A stretch of DNA of 64,000 nucleotides from Erythrobacteraceae bacterium CFH 75059 (GCA_004331795.1 SJSR01000002.1:789883-853882), one strand, 5' to 3'. Shown: positions 30,211-44,834, counted from the first letter of the stretch. The notes: generated by a model not told the origin, from the letters alone. Numbers and translations are program-made.

Positions 30211-30400
30211 TCGCAGGCAGGTCTCCTGGCTCGCCGGGTCAACGCCTCCGCCTCACCTTCCCGTTCCGCCGAAGCGGGAACAGTGGTCCATCGAGGCGGC
30301 GCTCGCCGGTCTCAGTTGCGGGGGCAGCGCGGCATCGGGGCGGTGCGCCCCTCGCCGCTTCCCTCTTGCGCCCGCCTCGCGGCGGACACCTGCGACGCGG
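30211..30400 (-). ncRNA. Cobalamin (B12) riboswitch
   Basis: Read leftwards, this leader has the hallmark elements in order. They are GGGCGCAAGAGGGAAGC, the core TGCCCCCGCAACTG, the CCACTG of the B12 box region followed by TTCCCGCTTCGG and CGGGAAGG, and finally GAGCCAGGAGACCTGCC (complement of 30215-30233). It ends about 110 bases before the btuB start. Binding of adenosylcobalamin is expected to shut off the operon. The outer borders are approximate. Confidence 0.95.
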
Positions 30401-30403
30401 CGG

Positions 30404-30432
30404 TGCATAAGCATGCGACTGGCTGCTGGCAA
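30404..30432 (-). promoter_or_regulatory. Candidate promoter of the B12 operon
   Basis: On the minus strand TTGCCA (30432-30427) and TATGCA (30409-30404) are 17 bases apart. The predicted transcript start near 30397 coincides with the 5' edge of the riboswitch, which supports the call although the -10 match is modest. Confidence 0.5.
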
Positions 30433-30507
30433 GGCAGGTGATGATCCGGATCTGCGCGCCGCCCGGCACGCCGTTCAGAGGGAAACACGCGGCGGGAGGA
30501 GACGGCC

Positions 30508-32324
<1,817 letters not shown>

Positions 32325-32500
32325 GGACAGGTGTCGGCTCGAGTCTTCGAAATCGGAGCGGGTTCGCGCAGCGACGGTGCAAATGCGCGACGCCGACGCA
32401 TGAAGCCGCCCTTTCTCTTCTTGCCGTCTTCCGCTTGTTCCTGACCCCAAGAGTTTGCGTGATTGTCTGGATCGCCAAGTATCATCGAAGGAAGCATTGA

Positions 32501-33391
32501 ATGTCCATCCTCGTCGACAAGAACACCAAGGTCATCACCCAGGGGATGACCGGGGAAACCGGCACCTTCCACACTCAGCAGGCGCTCGACTACGGAACGC
32601 AGATGGTGGCGGGGGTGACGCCGGGCAAAGGGGGCACCACCCATCTCGGCCTGCCGGTGTTCAACACCGTGCGCGAGGCAAAGGCGGAAACCGGCGCGAC
32701 GGCATCCGTGATCTACGTCCCGCCGCCCTTCGCCGCGGACTCGATCCTCGAGGCGATCGATGCGGAGATTCCGCTGATCGTGACGATCACCGAAGGCATC
32801 CCCGTGCTCGACATGGTGCGGGTGAAGCGGGCGCTGACCGGCTCCAAGTCGCGCCTGATCGGCCCGAACTGTCCCGGCGTGCTGACGCCGGGCGAGTGCA
32901 AGATCGGCATCATGCCCGGCTCCATCTTCAAGAAAGGCAGCGTGGGCGTCGTCTCGCGCTCGGGCACGCTGACTTACGAGGCGGTGCACCAGACCACGGC
33001 CGTCGGCCTCGGCCAGTCCACGGCCGTCGGCATCGGCGGCGACCCGGTGAACGGCACCAACTTCATCGACGTGCTCGACCTGTTCCTGTCGGACGACGAG
33101 ACCAAGTCGATCATCATGATCGGCGAGATCGGCGGCTCCGCGGAAGAGGAGGCGGCCGCCTTCATCAAGGAACAGCGCGCCAAGGGCCGCTCCAAGCCGA
33201 TGGTCGGCTTCATCGCCGGCCGCACCGCGCCTCCGGGACGCCGCATGGGGCACGCCGGCGCGATCGTGTCGGGCGGCCAGGGCGGCGCGGAGGACAAGAT
33301 CGCCGCGATGGAAGATGCCGGCATCCGCGTCGCGCAGTCGCCCTCGGAACTGGGCACCACGCTGGACGCTCTGTTGAAAGAGCTGGTGTGA
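32501..33391 (+). CDS. sucD: Succinate-CoA ligase, alpha subunit
   Basis: It forms succinate and ATP or GTP from succinyl-CoA together with SucC. The 296-residue product begins [20 protein letters not shown] (CoA-binding fold), has [17 protein letters not shown] and the phosphorylated histidine His251 in [22 protein letters not shown] precedes the ATG. The partner sucC is absent between mdh and sucD, where only a 176-base spacer remains, so the beta subunit must be encoded elsewhere. Confidence 0.97.
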   Translation: MSILVDKNTKVITQGMTGETGTFHTQQALDYGTQMVAGVTPGKGGTTHLGLPVFNTVREAKAETGATASVIYVPPPFAADSILEAIDAEIPLIVTITEGIPVLDMVRVKRALTGSKSRLIGPNCPGVLTPGECKIGIMPGSIFKKGSVGVVSRSGTLTYEAVHQTTAVGLGQSTAVGIGGDPVNGTNFIDVLDLFLSDDETKSIIMIGEIGGSAEEEAAAFIKEQRAKGRSKPMVGFIAGRTAPPGRRMGHAGAIVSGGQGGAEDKIAAMEDAGIRVAQSPSELGTTLDALLKELV

Positions 33392-33434
33392 CCGCAGGGG
33401 TGCGGATGCGCGCGCGCTGACGGCGAGGAGTTGT

Positions 33435-36239
33435 ATGGGACACGAGGCGCACGGCTTTCTGCCTGAGTTCACCGACCAGGAAGCGGCTCCGCGCGGGCCG
33501 TCCTGGGCCAATCCGCGTTGGCCGCTTGATGGACCTGACGCGGACGATCTGGCGCGCGCGCTTGATCCGACGGCGATGACGCTGGCGGTCGAGAAGGCCG
33601 CCGCCGCCTCCGGCAGGCCGCTCGACCGGCAGGCGCTGGTGCAGGCGGCGGACGACTCGATCCGCGCGATGCTGATGATCCGCACCTATCGGGTGCGCGG
33701 CCACCTTGCGGCGGATCTCGATCCGCTCGGTCTTGCCCGGCGCGAGCTGCCCGACGATCTCAAGCTGGAATGGCATTTCGGCCCCGACGCGCTCGACCGG
33801 GAAGTCTATGTCGGCGGCAATCTCGGGCGCGACTGGGTCACGCCGCGCGAGCTGTGCGACCTGCTGCGCCGGGACTACTGCGGCAAGGTCGGGCTGGAAT
33901 ACATGCACATCGCGGATGTGGAGGAGCGGCGCTTCCTCCAGGACCGCTTCGAAAGCCCGGAGGAGACGATCCAGTTCACCCCCGAAGGCAAGCGGGCGAT
34001 CCTGTCGGCCGTGATCCGGGGGGAGGAATTCGAGAATTTCCTCGGCCGCAAATATGTTGGCACCAAGCGCTTCGGACTCGATGGCGGGGAAAGCATGATC
34101 CCGGCGCTGGAGGCGGTGATCAAGCACGGCGGCCAGGCCGGCGTGCGCGAGATCATCTACGGCATGGCGCATCGCGGGCGGCTCAACGTCCTCGCCAATG
34201 TCATGGCCAAGCCCTACCGCGTGATCTTCCACGAATTCCAGGGCGGCAGCGCCAATCCCGAGGATGTGGGCGGGTCCGGGGACGTCAAGTATCACCTCGG
34301 CACCAGCACCGACCGCGCCTTCGAGGGCATCGAGGTGCACATGAGCCTCGTGCCCAATCCCTCGCACCTCGAGGCGGTCAATCCCGTGGTGCTGGGCAAG
34401 GCGCGGGCGGAGCAGGCGTTCCGCGACGACCTGACGCGCCACAGCCAGGTGCTGCCCGTGCTGATCCATGGCGACGCCGCGTTCGCCGGACAGGGCATCG
34501 TGTGGGAATGCCTCGGCTTTTCGGGCGTGAAGGGCTACAACACCGGCGGCTGCATCCACTTCATCATCAACAACCAGATCGGCTTCACCACCTCGCCGCA
34601 GTTCGCCCGTTCCTCGCCCTACCCGTCCGACGTGGCGAAGGGCGTTCAGGCGCCGATCCTGCACGTCAACGGCGACGACCCCGAGGCCGTCACCTTCGCC
34701 TGCAAGCTGGCCGTCGAATACCGGCAGAAGTTCGGGCGCGACATCGTGATCGACATGTGGTGCTATCGCCGCTTCGGTCACAACGAGGGCGACGAGCCGG
34801 GCTTCACCCAGCCGGTGATGTACGACGCCATCCGCCGCCATCCCAAGGTCAGCGCGCTCTACAGCCAGCGGCTGATCGCGGAGGGTGTCATCGACGAGAG
34901 CTTCGCGCAGGCCTGCGTCGACGAGTTCACGGCGCGGCTGAACGAGGAGTTCGCCGCGTCGGCCGACTACCGCGCCAACGAGGCGGACTGGTTCGGCGGC
35001 CGCTGGTCGGGACTGAGCAAGCCGGCCGACCCCGAAACGGCCCGCCGCAATGTCGACACCGCCATCGATCGCGAGCTGTTCGACCGGCTGGGCCGGGTGC
35101 TGACGACCGTGCCCGAAGGGCTGAACATCCACCGGACGCTGGGCCGGGTGATCGACGCCAAGCGCGAGATGTTCGCCACCGGCGAAGGGATCGACTGGGC
35201 GACGGCGGAGGCGCTGGCCTTCGGCAGCCTCGTCGCGGAAGGATACGGCGTGCGCCTGTCAGGGCAGGATTCCGGCCGGGGGACGTTCTCGCAGCGGCAC
35301 GCGGTCTGGCACGACCAAGTCAACGAGACGCGCTTCGTGCCGCTCGCGGCGATCGAGGGCGGCCGGTTCGAGGTCTATGACAGCCCGCTGTCCGAATACG
35401 GCGTGCTCGGGTTCGAGTACGGCTTCGCCATGGCCGATCCCAAGACGCTGGTGCTGTGGGAGGCGCAGTTCGGCGACTTCGCGAACGGCGCGCAGATCAT
35501 GATCGACCAGTTCGTCGCCAGCGGCGAGTCGAAGTGGCTCCGCGCCAACGGTCTGGTGATGCTGCTGCCCCACGGCTACGAGGGACAGGGGCCGGAGCAC
35601 TCCTCCGCCCGGCTGGAACGGTTCCTGCAGCTGTGCGCGGAGGACAATCTGCAGGTGTGCAACATCACCGTGCCGTCGAACTACTTCCATGTCCTGCGGC
35701 GTCAGATGCTCCGTCCGTTCCGCAAGCCGCTCGTCATCATGACCCCCAAGAGCCTGCTGCGCCTGCCGCAGGCGCGCTCGTCGGCGGAGGAATTCCTGGG
35801 CGAAAGTCACTTCCGCCGCATCGTCAGCGACGTGCGCGACATTCCCGACGCGCAGGTGCGCCGCCTCGTGCTGTGCTCGGGCAAGGTCGCCTACGATCTC
35901 ATGCAGCGGCGCGACGAGGAGGATCTGCGGGACGTGTCCATCGTCCGGCTCGAGCAGCTTTATCCCTTCCCCGGCGAACCGCTCGCCAAGCGCCTGGCGC
36001 GGATGACAGGGCTGCAGGAGATCGTCTGGTGCCAGGAGGAGCCGGCCAATGGCGGCGCGTGGACCTTCGTCGACCGCCTGATCGAGCAGGCCGCGCACGC
36101 GGCGGGCCACGCCGCCCTGCGCCCCGTCTATGCCGGGCGGGACGCGGCCGCCTCCCCCGCCACCGGCTATGCCAAACGCCACCAGGCGCAGCAGGAAGCC
36201 CTTGTCGCCGAGGCGCTGGGCCTTAAGGAGGCGCGGTGA
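33435..36239 (+). CDS. sucA: 2-oxoglutarate dehydrogenase E1 component
   Basis: The thiamine-diphosphate-dependent E1 decarboxylates 2-oxoglutarate and passes the succinyl group to the lipoyl arm of SucB. The 934-residue protein has the N-terminal E2-binding segment (GFLPEFTDQ) and YRVRGHLAADLDPLG. It also has GMAHRGRLNVLANVM, the ThDP motif region HGDAAFAGQGIVWE to INNQIGFTT, and PHGYEGQGPEHSSARLERFL. GAGGAG lies eight bases before the ATG. Confidence 0.97.
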   Translation: MGHEAHGFLPEFTDQEAAPRGPSWANPRWPLDGPDADDLARALDPTAMTLAVEKAAAASGRPLDRQALVQAADDSIRAMLMIRTYRVRGHLAADLDPLGLARRELPDDLKLEWHFGPDALDREVYVGGNLGRDWVTPRELCDLLRRDYCGKVGLEYMHIADVEERRFLQDRFESPEETIQFTPEGKRAILSAVIRGEEFENFLGRKYVGTKRFGLDGGESMIPALEAVIKHGGQAGVREIIYGMAHRGRLNVLANVMAKPYRVIFHEFQGGSANPEDVGGSGDVKYHLGTSTDRAFEGIEVHMSLVPNPSHLEAVNPVVLGKARAEQAFRDDLTRHSQVLPVLIHGDAAFAGQGIVWECLGFSGVKGYNTGGCIHFIINNQIGFTTSPQFARSSPYPSDVAKGVQAPILHVNGDDPEAVTFACKLAVEYRQKFGRDIVIDMWCYRRFGHNEGDEPGFTQPVMYDAIRRHPKVSALYSQRLIAEGVIDESFAQACVDEFTARLNEEFAASADYRANEADWFGGRWSGLSKPADPETARRNVDTAIDRELFDRLGRVLTTVPEGLNIHRTLGRVIDAKREMFATGEGIDWATAEALAFGSLVAEGYGVRLSGQDSGRGTFSQRHAVWHDQVNETRFVPLAAIEGGRFEVYDSPLSEYGVLGFEYGFAMADPKTLVLWEAQFGDFANGAQIMIDQFVASGESKWLRANGLVMLLPHGYEGQGPEHSSARLERFLQLCAEDNLQVCNITVPSNYFHVLRRQMLRPFRKPLVIMTPKSLLRLPQARSSAEEFLGESHFRRIVSDVRDIPDAQVRRLVLCSGKVAYDLMQRRDEEDLRDVSIVRLEQLYPFPGEPLAKRLARMTGLQEIVWCQEEPANGGAWTFVDRLIEQAAHAAGHAALRPVYAGRDAAASPATGYAKRHQAQQEALVAEALGLKEAR

Positions 36240-36266
36240 AGGAACGGAACAGTCTGGGGCTGCTGC

Positions 36267-37505
36267 ATGTCGACTGAGATCAAGGTGCCCGCGCTGGGCG
36301 AATCGGTGACGGAAGGCACCATCGCCGAATGGCTGAAGCAGCCCGGCGATGCCGTGGCCGTGGACGAGCCGATCGTCAGCCTCGAAACGGACAAGGTCGC
36401 GGTCGAGGTGCCCTCCCCCGTCGCCGGCGTCCTGGAGGAGCAGCGGGTCGGCGTGGGCAAAACCGTTCAGGTCGGCGCGGTGATCGCGACCGTTGCCGAG
36501 GGCGGCGCAGGAGCCGCTCCGGCCGGACGCGCGCCGGCCACGTCGGAAGGCGCGACGGAAGAAAAGCCTCGTGCGGCGGAACCCGGTGCCGGCAAGGCGC
36601 AGCCTTCGGCCGCAACGCGGGCGGCCGATGCGGCTCCGGTGCTGTCCCCGTCGGTGCGCCGCGCCGTGCAGGAAACGGGCGTCGATCCGGCGACGGTTGC
36701 GGGCACGGGTCGTGGCGGCCGGCTGACCAAGGAGGACATCGCCGCCGCCGCGCGCGCGAGCGAAGCCGCCGAGGCGCCTTCTCCCCCATCCGCCGCGACC
36801 GGCGAGCGTCGCGAGGAACGCGTGCGCATGACGCGCATGCGCCAGACGATCGCCCGGCGGCTGAAGTCGGCGCAGGACACGGCCGCCCTGCTCACCACCT
36901 TCAACGACTGCGACATGAGCGCCGTCATCGACGCGCGCAACCGCTACAAGGATTTGTTCGCCAAGAAGCACGAGGTGCGGCTGGGCTTCATGGGCTTCTT
37001 CGCCAAGGCGGCGTGCCTGGCGCTCAAGGACGTGCCGGCGGTCAATGCCTACATCGATGGCGAGGAGATCGTCTATCACGACTATGTCGACATCTCGGTC
37101 GCGGTCAGCGCACCGGGTGGGCTGGTCGTGCCGGTGGTGCGCGACGCCGATCGCAAGAGCTTCGCCCAGATCGAGAAGGACATCGCCGATTTCGGCGCGC
37201 GGGCGAAGAACGGCGCGCTGACCATGGACGATATGCGCGGCGGCACCTTCACCATTTCCAATGGCGGGGTGTTCGGCTCGCTGATGTCGACGCCCATCAT
37301 CAACCCGCCGCAGAGCGCGGTTCTCGGCCTCCACCGGATCGAGGACCGTCCGGTCGTGCGCGACGGCCAGGTGGTGGTGCGGCCGATGATGTATCTGGCC
37401 CTCAGCTACGACCACCGCCTGATCGACGGGCGGGAGGCGGTCACGGCGCTCAAGATCATCAAGGACGCGATCGAGGATCCCACCCGGTTGCTGATCGATC
37501 TCTAA
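36267..37505 (+). CDS. sucB: 2-oxoglutarate dehydrogenase E2 (dihydrolipoyl succinyltransferase)
   Basis: The core of the oxoglutarate dehydrogenase complex. The 412-residue protein has one lipoyl domain with Lys43 in ETDKVAVEV and an Ala/Pro-rich linker. A peripheral-subunit-binding domain ([19 protein letters not shown], then [13 protein letters not shown]) follows, and the catalytic domain ends with the histidine motif [13 protein letters not shown]. It lies 27 bases after sucA; the ribosome-binding site is weak. Confidence 0.97.
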   Translation: MSTEIKVPALGESVTEGTIAEWLKQPGDAVAVDEPIVSLETDKVAVEVPSPVAGVLEEQRVGVGKTVQVGAVIATVAEGGAGAAPAGRAPATSEGATEEKPRAAEPGAGKAQPSAATRAADAAPVLSPSVRRAVQETGVDPATVAGTGRGGRLTKEDIAAAARASEAAEAPSPPSAATGERREERVRMTRMRQTIARRLKSAQDTAALLTTFNDCDMSAVIDARNRYKDLFAKKHEVRLGFMGFFAKAACLALKDVPAVNAYIDGEEIVYHDYVDISVAVSAPGGLVVPVVRDADRKSFAQIEKDIADFGARAKNGALTMDDMRGGTFTISNGGVFGSLMSTPIINPPQSAVLGLHRIEDRPVVRDGQVVVRPMMYLALSYDHRLIDGREAVTALKIIKDAIEDPTRLLIDL

Positions 37506-37589
37506 GCGCCTAGGTCACGCACAGGCGCGCAGGCGCGCGCGTTCCGTGGACACGTGAAGGAGAAGCCGGCGCCCGCCGGCGTGACAGGC

Positions 37590-38996
37590 ATGGCTGAACA
37601 GGATTTCGACTACGACGTGCTGGTGATCGGTGCCGGACCGGGGGGCTATGTGGCCGCCATCCGCGCTGCGCAGCTTGGCCTGCGGACCGCCTGCGCCGAA
37701 AGCCGCGACACGCTCGGCGGCACTTGCCTCAATGTGGGCTGCATCCCGTCCAAGGCGCTGCTGCACGGCTCTGAGCTGTTCGAGGAGGCGGCGCACGGCC
37801 ATTTTGCCACCTGGGGCATCAAGGCGCAGGTGGAACTCGATCTCGACGCGATGCAGGCCGAGAAGCGCAAGGCCGTGGGCGAGCTGACCGGCGGCATCGA
37901 GTTCCTGTTCAAGAAGAACAAGGTCACCTGGCTCAAGGGCCATGCCGCGTTCGAGGGCGCGCACACGGTGCGTGTGGGCGATCAGACGGTGTCCGCGCGC
38001 GACATTGTCATCGCCACCGGTTCCAGCGTCACGCCGCTGCCGGGCGTTCCGGTCGACAACGAGAAGCTGCGCATCGTCGACAGCACGGGCGCGCTCGCTC
38101 TCCCCGAGGTGCCTGATCATCTGGTGGTGATCGGCGGCGGGGTGATCGGCCTCGAACTCGGCAGCGTGTGGCGGCGGCTCGGCGCGCGGGTCACGGTCGT
38201 CGAGTATCTCGACCAGCTGCTGCCGGGCATGGACGGCGATGTCCGCAAGGAAGCGGCAAAGATCTTCAGGAAACAGGGCATGGAACTGCGTCTCGCGACC
38301 AAGGTCACGGGCGCACGGGAAGGCGAGAACGGAGTCACGCTGACGCTTGAGCCTGCGGCGGGCGGGACGCAGGAGACGCTGGAGGCCAGCCACGTGCTCG
38401 TCGCCATCGGGCGGCGCCCCCACACCGAGGGGCTGAACCTCGACTCGATCGGCCTTGCCACGAACAGCCGCGGCCAGATCGAGACCGATCACGACTTCCG
38501 CACCGCCGTTGACGGCGTGTGGGCGATCGGCGATGTGGTGCCCGGCCCCATGCTGGCGCACAAGGCCGAAGACGAAGGCATCGCCGTGGCCGAAAACATC
38601 GCCGGGCAGACGGGCATCGTGAACCATGCGGTTATCCCGTCAGTCGTGTACACAAGCCCCGAAATCGCCGGTGTCGGCCTGACCGAGGAGGAGGCCAAGG
38701 CGAACGGCCACGCGGTCAAGGTGGGCAAGTTCCCGATGATGGCCAACAGCCGCGCCAAGGCGAACCGCGACACGGACGGCTTCGTCAAGGTCATTGCCGA
38801 GGCGGACAGCGACCGTGTGCTCGGCGTGTGGATCATCAACTCGCTCGCCGGCACGATGATCGCGCAGGCCGCGCAGGCCATGGAGTTCGGCGCGACGTCC
38901 GAGGACATCGCCTACACCTGCCACGCCCACCCGACCCACTCGGAAGCGCTGAAAGAGGCGGCGATGGCGGTGCAGGGCAAGCCGATCCACATCTGA
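37590..38996 (+). CDS. lpd: Dihydrolipoyl dehydrogenase (E3)
   Basis: A flavoprotein that reoxidises dihydrolipoyl groups with NAD. The 468-residue product has the FAD fold [15 protein letters not shown], redox-active Cys46 and Cys51 in [13 protein letters not shown], the NAD fold [30 protein letters not shown] and the catalytic His in HAHPTHSE. An in-frame GTG at 37554 would add twelve residues; [10 protein letters not shown] at 37590 is the normal beginning. Its stop overlaps the start of the next gene by one base (TGATG). Confidence 0.97.
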   Translation: MAEQDFDYDVLVIGAGPGGYVAAIRAAQLGLRTACAESRDTLGGTCLNVGCIPSKALLHGSELFEEAAHGHFATWGIKAQVELDLDAMQAEKRKAVGELTGGIEFLFKKNKVTWLKGHAAFEGAHTVRVGDQTVSARDIVIATGSSVTPLPGVPVDNEKLRIVDSTGALALPEVPDHLVVIGGGVIGLELGSVWRRLGARVTVVEYLDQLLPGMDGDVRKEAAKIFRKQGMELRLATKVTGAREGENGVTLTLEPAAGGTQETLEASHVLVAIGRRPHTEGLNLDSIGLATNSRGQIETDHDFRTAVDGVWAIGDVVPGPMLAHKAEDEGIAVAENIAGQTGIVNHAVIPSVVYTSPEIAGVGLTEEEAKANGHAVKVGKFPMMANSRAKANRDTDGFVKVIAEADSDRVLGVWIINSLAGTMIAQAAQAMEFGATSEDIAYTCHAHPTHSEALKEAAMAVQGKPIHI

Positions 38997-39415
38997 TGGA
39001 GCGGCCTCCCTTTCACCTCGCCTTTCCGGTGCATGACCTTGCCGCGGCACGGCGTTTCTGGGGCGACGTGATGGGCTGCGCCGAAGGCCGGTCGAGCGCC
39101 GAGTGGATCGACTTCGATTTTCACGGGCACCAGATCGTCGCTCACCTCTCGCCTCCGAGAGGCGACGTGGCGGCGAACGCCGTGGATGGACACGCCGTGC
39201 CGGTGCCGCATTTCGGCGTGGTGCTCGCCATGGAGGAATGGGACGCGCTGGCGGAACGGCTGAGAGCGCACCGGATCGCCTTCGAGATCGAGCCGCACAT
39301 CCGCTTCCGCGGTCAGACGGGAGAGCAGGCGACGATGTTCTTCCGCGATCCATCCGGCAATGCGATCGAGATCAAGGCGTTCGCGGATCCGGCGCAGCTT
39401 TTCGCCAAGTCCTGA
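38996..39415 (+). CDS. VOC-fold (glyoxalase/bleomycin-resistance-like) protein
   Basis: A 139-residue protein with the paired beta-alpha-beta units of the vicinal oxygen chelate family: [16 protein letters not shown] at the start, [18 protein letters not shown] in the middle and [14 protein letters not shown] near the end. Likely metal ligands are the His near residue 7, the His of PHFGV and the Glu of AIEIK. The substrate is unknown. Translation is coupled to lpd through a one-base stop/start overlap. Confidence 0.85.
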   Translation: MERPPFHLAFPVHDLAAARRFWGDVMGCAEGRSSAEWIDFDFHGHQIVAHLSPPRGDVAANAVDGHAVPVPHFGVVLAMEEWDALAERLRAHRIAFEIEPHIRFRGQTGEQATMFFRDPSGNAIEIKAFADPAQLFAKS

Positions 39416-39428
39416 GGACCCGCGCGCC

Positions 39429-40112
39429 GTGCGCCGTCTTGCCCGCTGGCACATCTGGCTCGGGTGGCTGGTGGCGGTGCCGCTGCTGCTGTGGACGCTG
39501 AGCGGTCTGGTCATGGTGTCGCGCCCGATCGAGGAGGTGCGCGGAGAGCACCTGCGGGCCGAGGGGCGGAGCGAGATTCTGCCGGCCGGCGAGCCGCTCA
39601 CGCTCGTCGTCCCGGCGGCGGCCGGACCGGTCGCGGAGGCGACGGTGCGCGTTCAGCATGGGCAGACGGTGGTGCTGCTCCGCCCGCCGCACGGGCCGGC
39701 GCAGCGTTACCGCCTCGACGGCGCGCCGCTTCCCGGCATTGATGAGGCGGCGGCGCGCGCCATCGCGGCGCAGGGTATCAGGGGCGGCAGGGAGATCGTG
39801 TCCGCCCGCCTGTTCCCGGCCGACTCCGCGCCGCTCGATTTCCGCCGCCCCATGCCGGCGTGGCAGGTGAGGTTCAGCGATGGCACGCGCGTCTATGTGG
39901 GCGAGCAGACAGGTGCCATCGAGGCGATCCGCACACGCTTCTGGCGGGTCTTCGATATCATGTGGGGGCTGCACATCATGGACCTGCGAGGCCGCGAGGC
40001 CACGCACCACCCGGTTCTGATCGTCTTCGCCGCCCTCGCCTTCGTGGCCGTCCTTGTCGGAACGGCGCTCCTGTTCCGGCGCCGCGCTCGTTCAGAATCG
40101 GCTAGACCCTGA
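39429..40112 (+). CDS. PepSY-domain-like membrane protein
   Basis: A 227-residue protein with a GTG start. One membrane helix lies near each end (LGWLVAVPLLLWTLSGLVMV and VLIVFAALAFVAVLVGTALLF), and a periplasmic region between them contains TRVYVGEQTGAIEAIRTRFWR. This pattern is that of PepSY-associated membrane proteins, some of which are reductases or peptidase inhibitors. GAGGA lies upstream at a long spacing. It is the last gene of the TCA block, 13 bases after the VOC gene. Confidence 0.7.
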   Translation: MRRLARWHIWLGWLVAVPLLLWTLSGLVMVSRPIEEVRGEHLRAEGRSEILPAGEPLTLVVPAAAGPVAEATVRVQHGQTVVLLRPPHGPAQRYRLDGAPLPGIDEAAARAIAAQGIRGGREIVSARLFPADSAPLDFRRPMPAWQVRFSDGTRVYVGEQTGAIEAIRTRFWRVFDIMWGLHIMDLRGREATHHPVLIVFAALAFVAVLVGTALLFRRRARSESARP

Positions 40113-40120
40113 AAGAGCGC

Positions 40121-40157
40121 GTGCCGGGAACAGGTCTGCGTCCGGCACCGCCTGTTC
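40121..40157. terminator. Interlocked hairpins between convergent genes
   Basis: GTGCCGG (40121-40127) pairs with CCGGCAC (40142-40148), and GAACAGG (40128-40134) pairs with CCTGTTC (40151-40157). The two 7-bp stems overlap in order, so only one can form as a simple hairpin, or both as a pseudoknot. They lie in the gap between convergent genes and reach the stop of the minus-strand gene. A terminator role is probable but there is no T run. Confidence 0.45.
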
Positions 40158-40701
40158 AGCTGAGGCCGCGGATGCTCCGGTAGTTGATGCCCCGCACCCG
40201 GCCACCATCGACGAGGCAGGTGAACCGCCCGTTGTCCGAGAAGCCGCGACGGTCCGATCCGCGCCAGTCGTCGCGCCCGTGTCCATAGCCGTAGCCGCGG
40301 GTGTCCTCGACCCGCAGGCGCCCGTTCACCTCCAGACCGCGGCGGGTGCGATTGACGTTGTTGATGTGCGTGACCTCGGCGTAGCGGTAGCCGGCCCGAC
40401 GCGCGTCGATCTGCGCGGCGCGCACGCATTGCTCCACCGCCTGACGGGGATTGTCGAACCGGTAGCCGTAGCGATCATCGTAGCGCCGGTCATAGCGGTC
40501 GCGGCTCGCCGCCGAGATCACCGCCGCCAGCCCGCCCAGCACCACCGCACCGGCGATGATCTCGCCCGCGCTGATGCTGTTGCGCGCGCGCTCGTGTTCG
40601 TAGTCGCGCCAACGGTCCTGCGCAGCAGCCGGCGCTGCCGCCGCCAGCATCACCGATCCTGCCGCCACCGCCGCACTCAGCCTCTTGCTCAAGCCGTTCA
40701 T
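40156..40701 (-). CDS. Secreted protein of unknown function
   Basis: A 181-residue protein with a signal peptide (residues 1-28, ending AAAPAAAQ), then a hydrophobic Gly/Ala stretch (EIIAGAVVLGGLAAVISAAS) that may be a membrane or glycine-zipper segment. An Arg/Tyr/Asp-rich region (DRYDRRYDDRYGYRF) follows, and then a compact domain with EQCVRAAQIDARRAGYR and a second cysteine in FTCLVDGG. Such proteins are frequent in sphingomonads and uncharacterised. The start at 40701 has AAGGAGG nine bases upstream; the longer in-frame ATG at 40761 lacks a signal-like start. Confidence 0.75.
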   Translation of the reverse strand: MNGLSKRLSAAVAAGSVMLAAAAPAAAQDRWRDYEHERARNSISAGEIIAGAVVLGGLAAVISAASRDRYDRRYDDRYGYRFDNPRQAVEQCVRAAQIDARRAGYRYAEVTHINNVNRTRRGLEVNGRLRVEDTRGYGYGHGRDDWRGSDRRGFSDNGRFTCLVDGGRVRGINYRSIRGLS

Positions 40702-40830
40702 CGTCTTTGCCTCCTTGCTCCGGAACCCAGACAGGGCTGCGTCCCGGAGCGGGAATAGCAAAGTCGTTCTAGGCCAAGGCTGAACCTTGAGGACAGGCCT
40801 TGTTCATCCTTAGGGTCGCCACAATGAACG

Positions 40831-42984
<2,154 letters not shown>

Positions 42985-43104
42985 GCAGGATCCTCTGGCA
43001 GAAACGACGGCCGCGACCCTACCGCCTTTGCGGCGCGTCGCAAGCGCATCCGCATGCCATACCCGCATGGATGTTTGCGCAACTTGAACGGCTTGCGGTG
43101 GCGC

Positions 43105-43135
43105 AAGGAAAAGGCCGCGGAACCATCCGCGGCCT
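43105..43135 (-). terminator. Terminator of the ribosomal supercluster
   Basis: On the minus strand a perfect 10-bp stem (43135-43126 with 43121-43112), a four-base loop and a TTTTCCTT tail follow the rplQ stop by about 27 bases. It is the clear end of the ribosomal transcript. Confidence 0.88.
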
Positions 43136-43161
43136 CGTCCAGCACCCGGCGGCGACCGGGA

Positions 43162-43584
43162 TCAGGCGTCTTCCAGCGCCTCGTCAGGCTGAAGAACCGG
43201 ACCGCTGTCCTGGCCCTTGGCCGCCACGTCGCGGTCGACCAGCTCGATGACCGCCATCGGAGCCGCGTCGCTGGCGCGGTACCCGGCCTTGATGATGCGC
43301 GTGTAGCCGCCTTCGCGCCCGGCATACCGCTCCCCGAGCGTGTCGAACAGCTTGCGCAGCTGCGTCTCGTCACCCAGCCGGCTCATCGCCAGCCGGCGGT
43401 TGGACAGGCCGCCACGCTTGGCAAGGGTGATCAGCTTCTCGACATAAGGCCGCAATTCCTTGGCCTTGGGCAAGGTCGTGGTGATCTGCTCATGCTTGAT
43501 GAGCGCCGCCGCCAGATTGCGCAGCAGCGCCGTGCGGTGCCCCGACTTCCGCCCCAGCTTGCGTTGAGAAATCCCGTGTCGCAT
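43162..43584 (-). CDS. rplQ: 50S ribosomal protein L17
   Basis: A 140-residue L17 near the exit of the peptide tunnel. It begins [20 protein letters not shown] and has [20 protein letters not shown], both family signatures. The C-terminal 25 residues ([20 protein letters not shown]) are a slightly longer acidic tail than in E. coli. It is the last gene of the cluster, 82 bases after rpoA. Confidence 0.97.
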   Translation of the reverse strand: MRHGISQRKLGRKSGHRTALLRNLAAALIKHEQITTTLPKAKELRPYVEKLITLAKRGGLSNRRLAMSRLGDETQLRKLFDTLGERYAGREGGYTRIIKAGYRASDAAPMAVIELVDRDVAAKGQDSGPVLQPDEALEDA

Positions 43585-43666
43585 TCGTCATCTCCGTTCG
43601 TCCCGGGTCCGTGCAAGGCAACCCGGGCCAGGCTGAGGCAGGGGTCAGCCCGTCCCCGTCAAAGGT

Positions 43667-44722
43667 TCAGCCGAGAAGTTCCTGCTCGAGCTTCTTGGCC
43701 ATGTCCTCGATGTTCTCGGGCGGCCAGCCAGGGATGTCCATGCCAAGCCTCAGCCCCATGCTCGACAGCACTTCCTTGATCTCGTTCAGTGACTTGCGAC
43801 CGAAATTGGGCGTGCGCAGCATCTCGGCTTCGCTTTTCTGGACGAGATCGCCGATGTAGATGATGTTGTCGTTCTTGAGGCAGTTGGCCGACCGGACCGA
43901 AAGTTCGAGCTCGTCCACCTTCTTGAGCAGATAGCGGTTGAGCTGGTTGGTGTCGGTTTCCTGCGGCTCCGCGGCATGACCGATCATGGTGGCGCCGCTG
44001 TGGGCGACGCCATCCTCGAAGTGGACGAACAGCGCCAGCTGATCCTGAAGGATGCGCGCCGCGTAGCCGACCGCGTCGTGCGGGGCGACGGTGCCGTCCG
44101 TCTCGACGGTCAGCGACAGCTTGTCGTAGTCGAGTTCCTGTCCGACGCGGGCGTTCTCGACCTTGTAGCTGACCTGCCGCACCGGCGAATACAGCGCGTC
44201 AACGGGGATGAGACCGATGGGCGCGTCGACCGGCCGGTTCTGCACCGCCGGCACGTAGCCCTTGCCGGTGTTTGCGGTCAGTTCCATGTTCAGCGTGGCC
44301 CCCTCGTCGAGATGACAGATGACCAGCTTCTTGTTCATGATCTCGATGTCGCCGCTCACGGCGATGTCGCCCGCGGTCACCTCGCCCGGCCCGGTGGCGC
44401 TCAGCTGCAGGCGCTTCGGACCGTCGCCTTCCATGCGGAGGGCGATCTGCTTCACGTTGAGGACGATGTCGGTGACATCCTCGCGCACGCCGGCAAGCGA
44501 GGAGAACTCGTGCAACACGCCCTCGATCTTGATGGAGGTGATGGCGGCCCCCTGCAACGACGACAGGAGCGTGCGGCGCAGCGCGTTGCCGAGCGTCAGG
44601 CCGAAGCCGCGCTCCAGCGGCTGCGCCACGAAGGTGAGCCGGCGCCGGCTGTCCGTGCTGTCCTTGATCTCGAGCTGGTTGGGCTTCTTCAGTTCCTGCC
44701 AGTTCTTGGTGTTGACGGCCAT
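43667..44722 (-). CDS. rpoA: RNA polymerase alpha subunit
   Basis: The 351-residue alpha subunit. The N-terminal assembly domain has [19 protein letters not shown] and the beta-contact region [13 protein letters not shown]. The C-terminal domain that binds UP elements and activators has [19 protein letters not shown] and [18 protein letters not shown]. Length is slightly greater than the E. coli protein. It lies between rpsK and rplQ, as usual in alpha operons; rpsD is not present here. Confidence 0.98.
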   Translation of the reverse strand: MAVNTKNWQELKKPNQLEIKDSTDSRRRLTFVAQPLERGFGLTLGNALRRTLLSSLQGAAITSIKIEGVLHEFSSLAGVREDVTDIVLNVKQIALRMEGDGPKRLQLSATGPGEVTAGDIAVSGDIEIMNKKLVICHLDEGATLNMELTANTGKGYVPAVQNRPVDAPIGLIPVDALYSPVRQVSYKVENARVGQELDYDKLSLTVETDGTVAPHDAVGYAARILQDQLALFVHFEDGVAHSGATMIGHAAEPQETDTNQLNRYLLKKVDELELSVRSANCLKNDNIIYIGDLVQKSEAEMLRTPNFGRKSLNEIKEVLSSMGLRLGMDIPGWPPENIEDMAKKLEQELLG

Positions 44723-44834
44723 GAAATTCCCCTAGGGTTTGCTCCGGAGTGGCGGCTTCCCGATGCGCTCGCCGCCAGGCTCCGTCAGGTTTGGTGCCGG
44801 TCCGCGTGGCGCGGACGGCACCCGGCAGGCTCGC

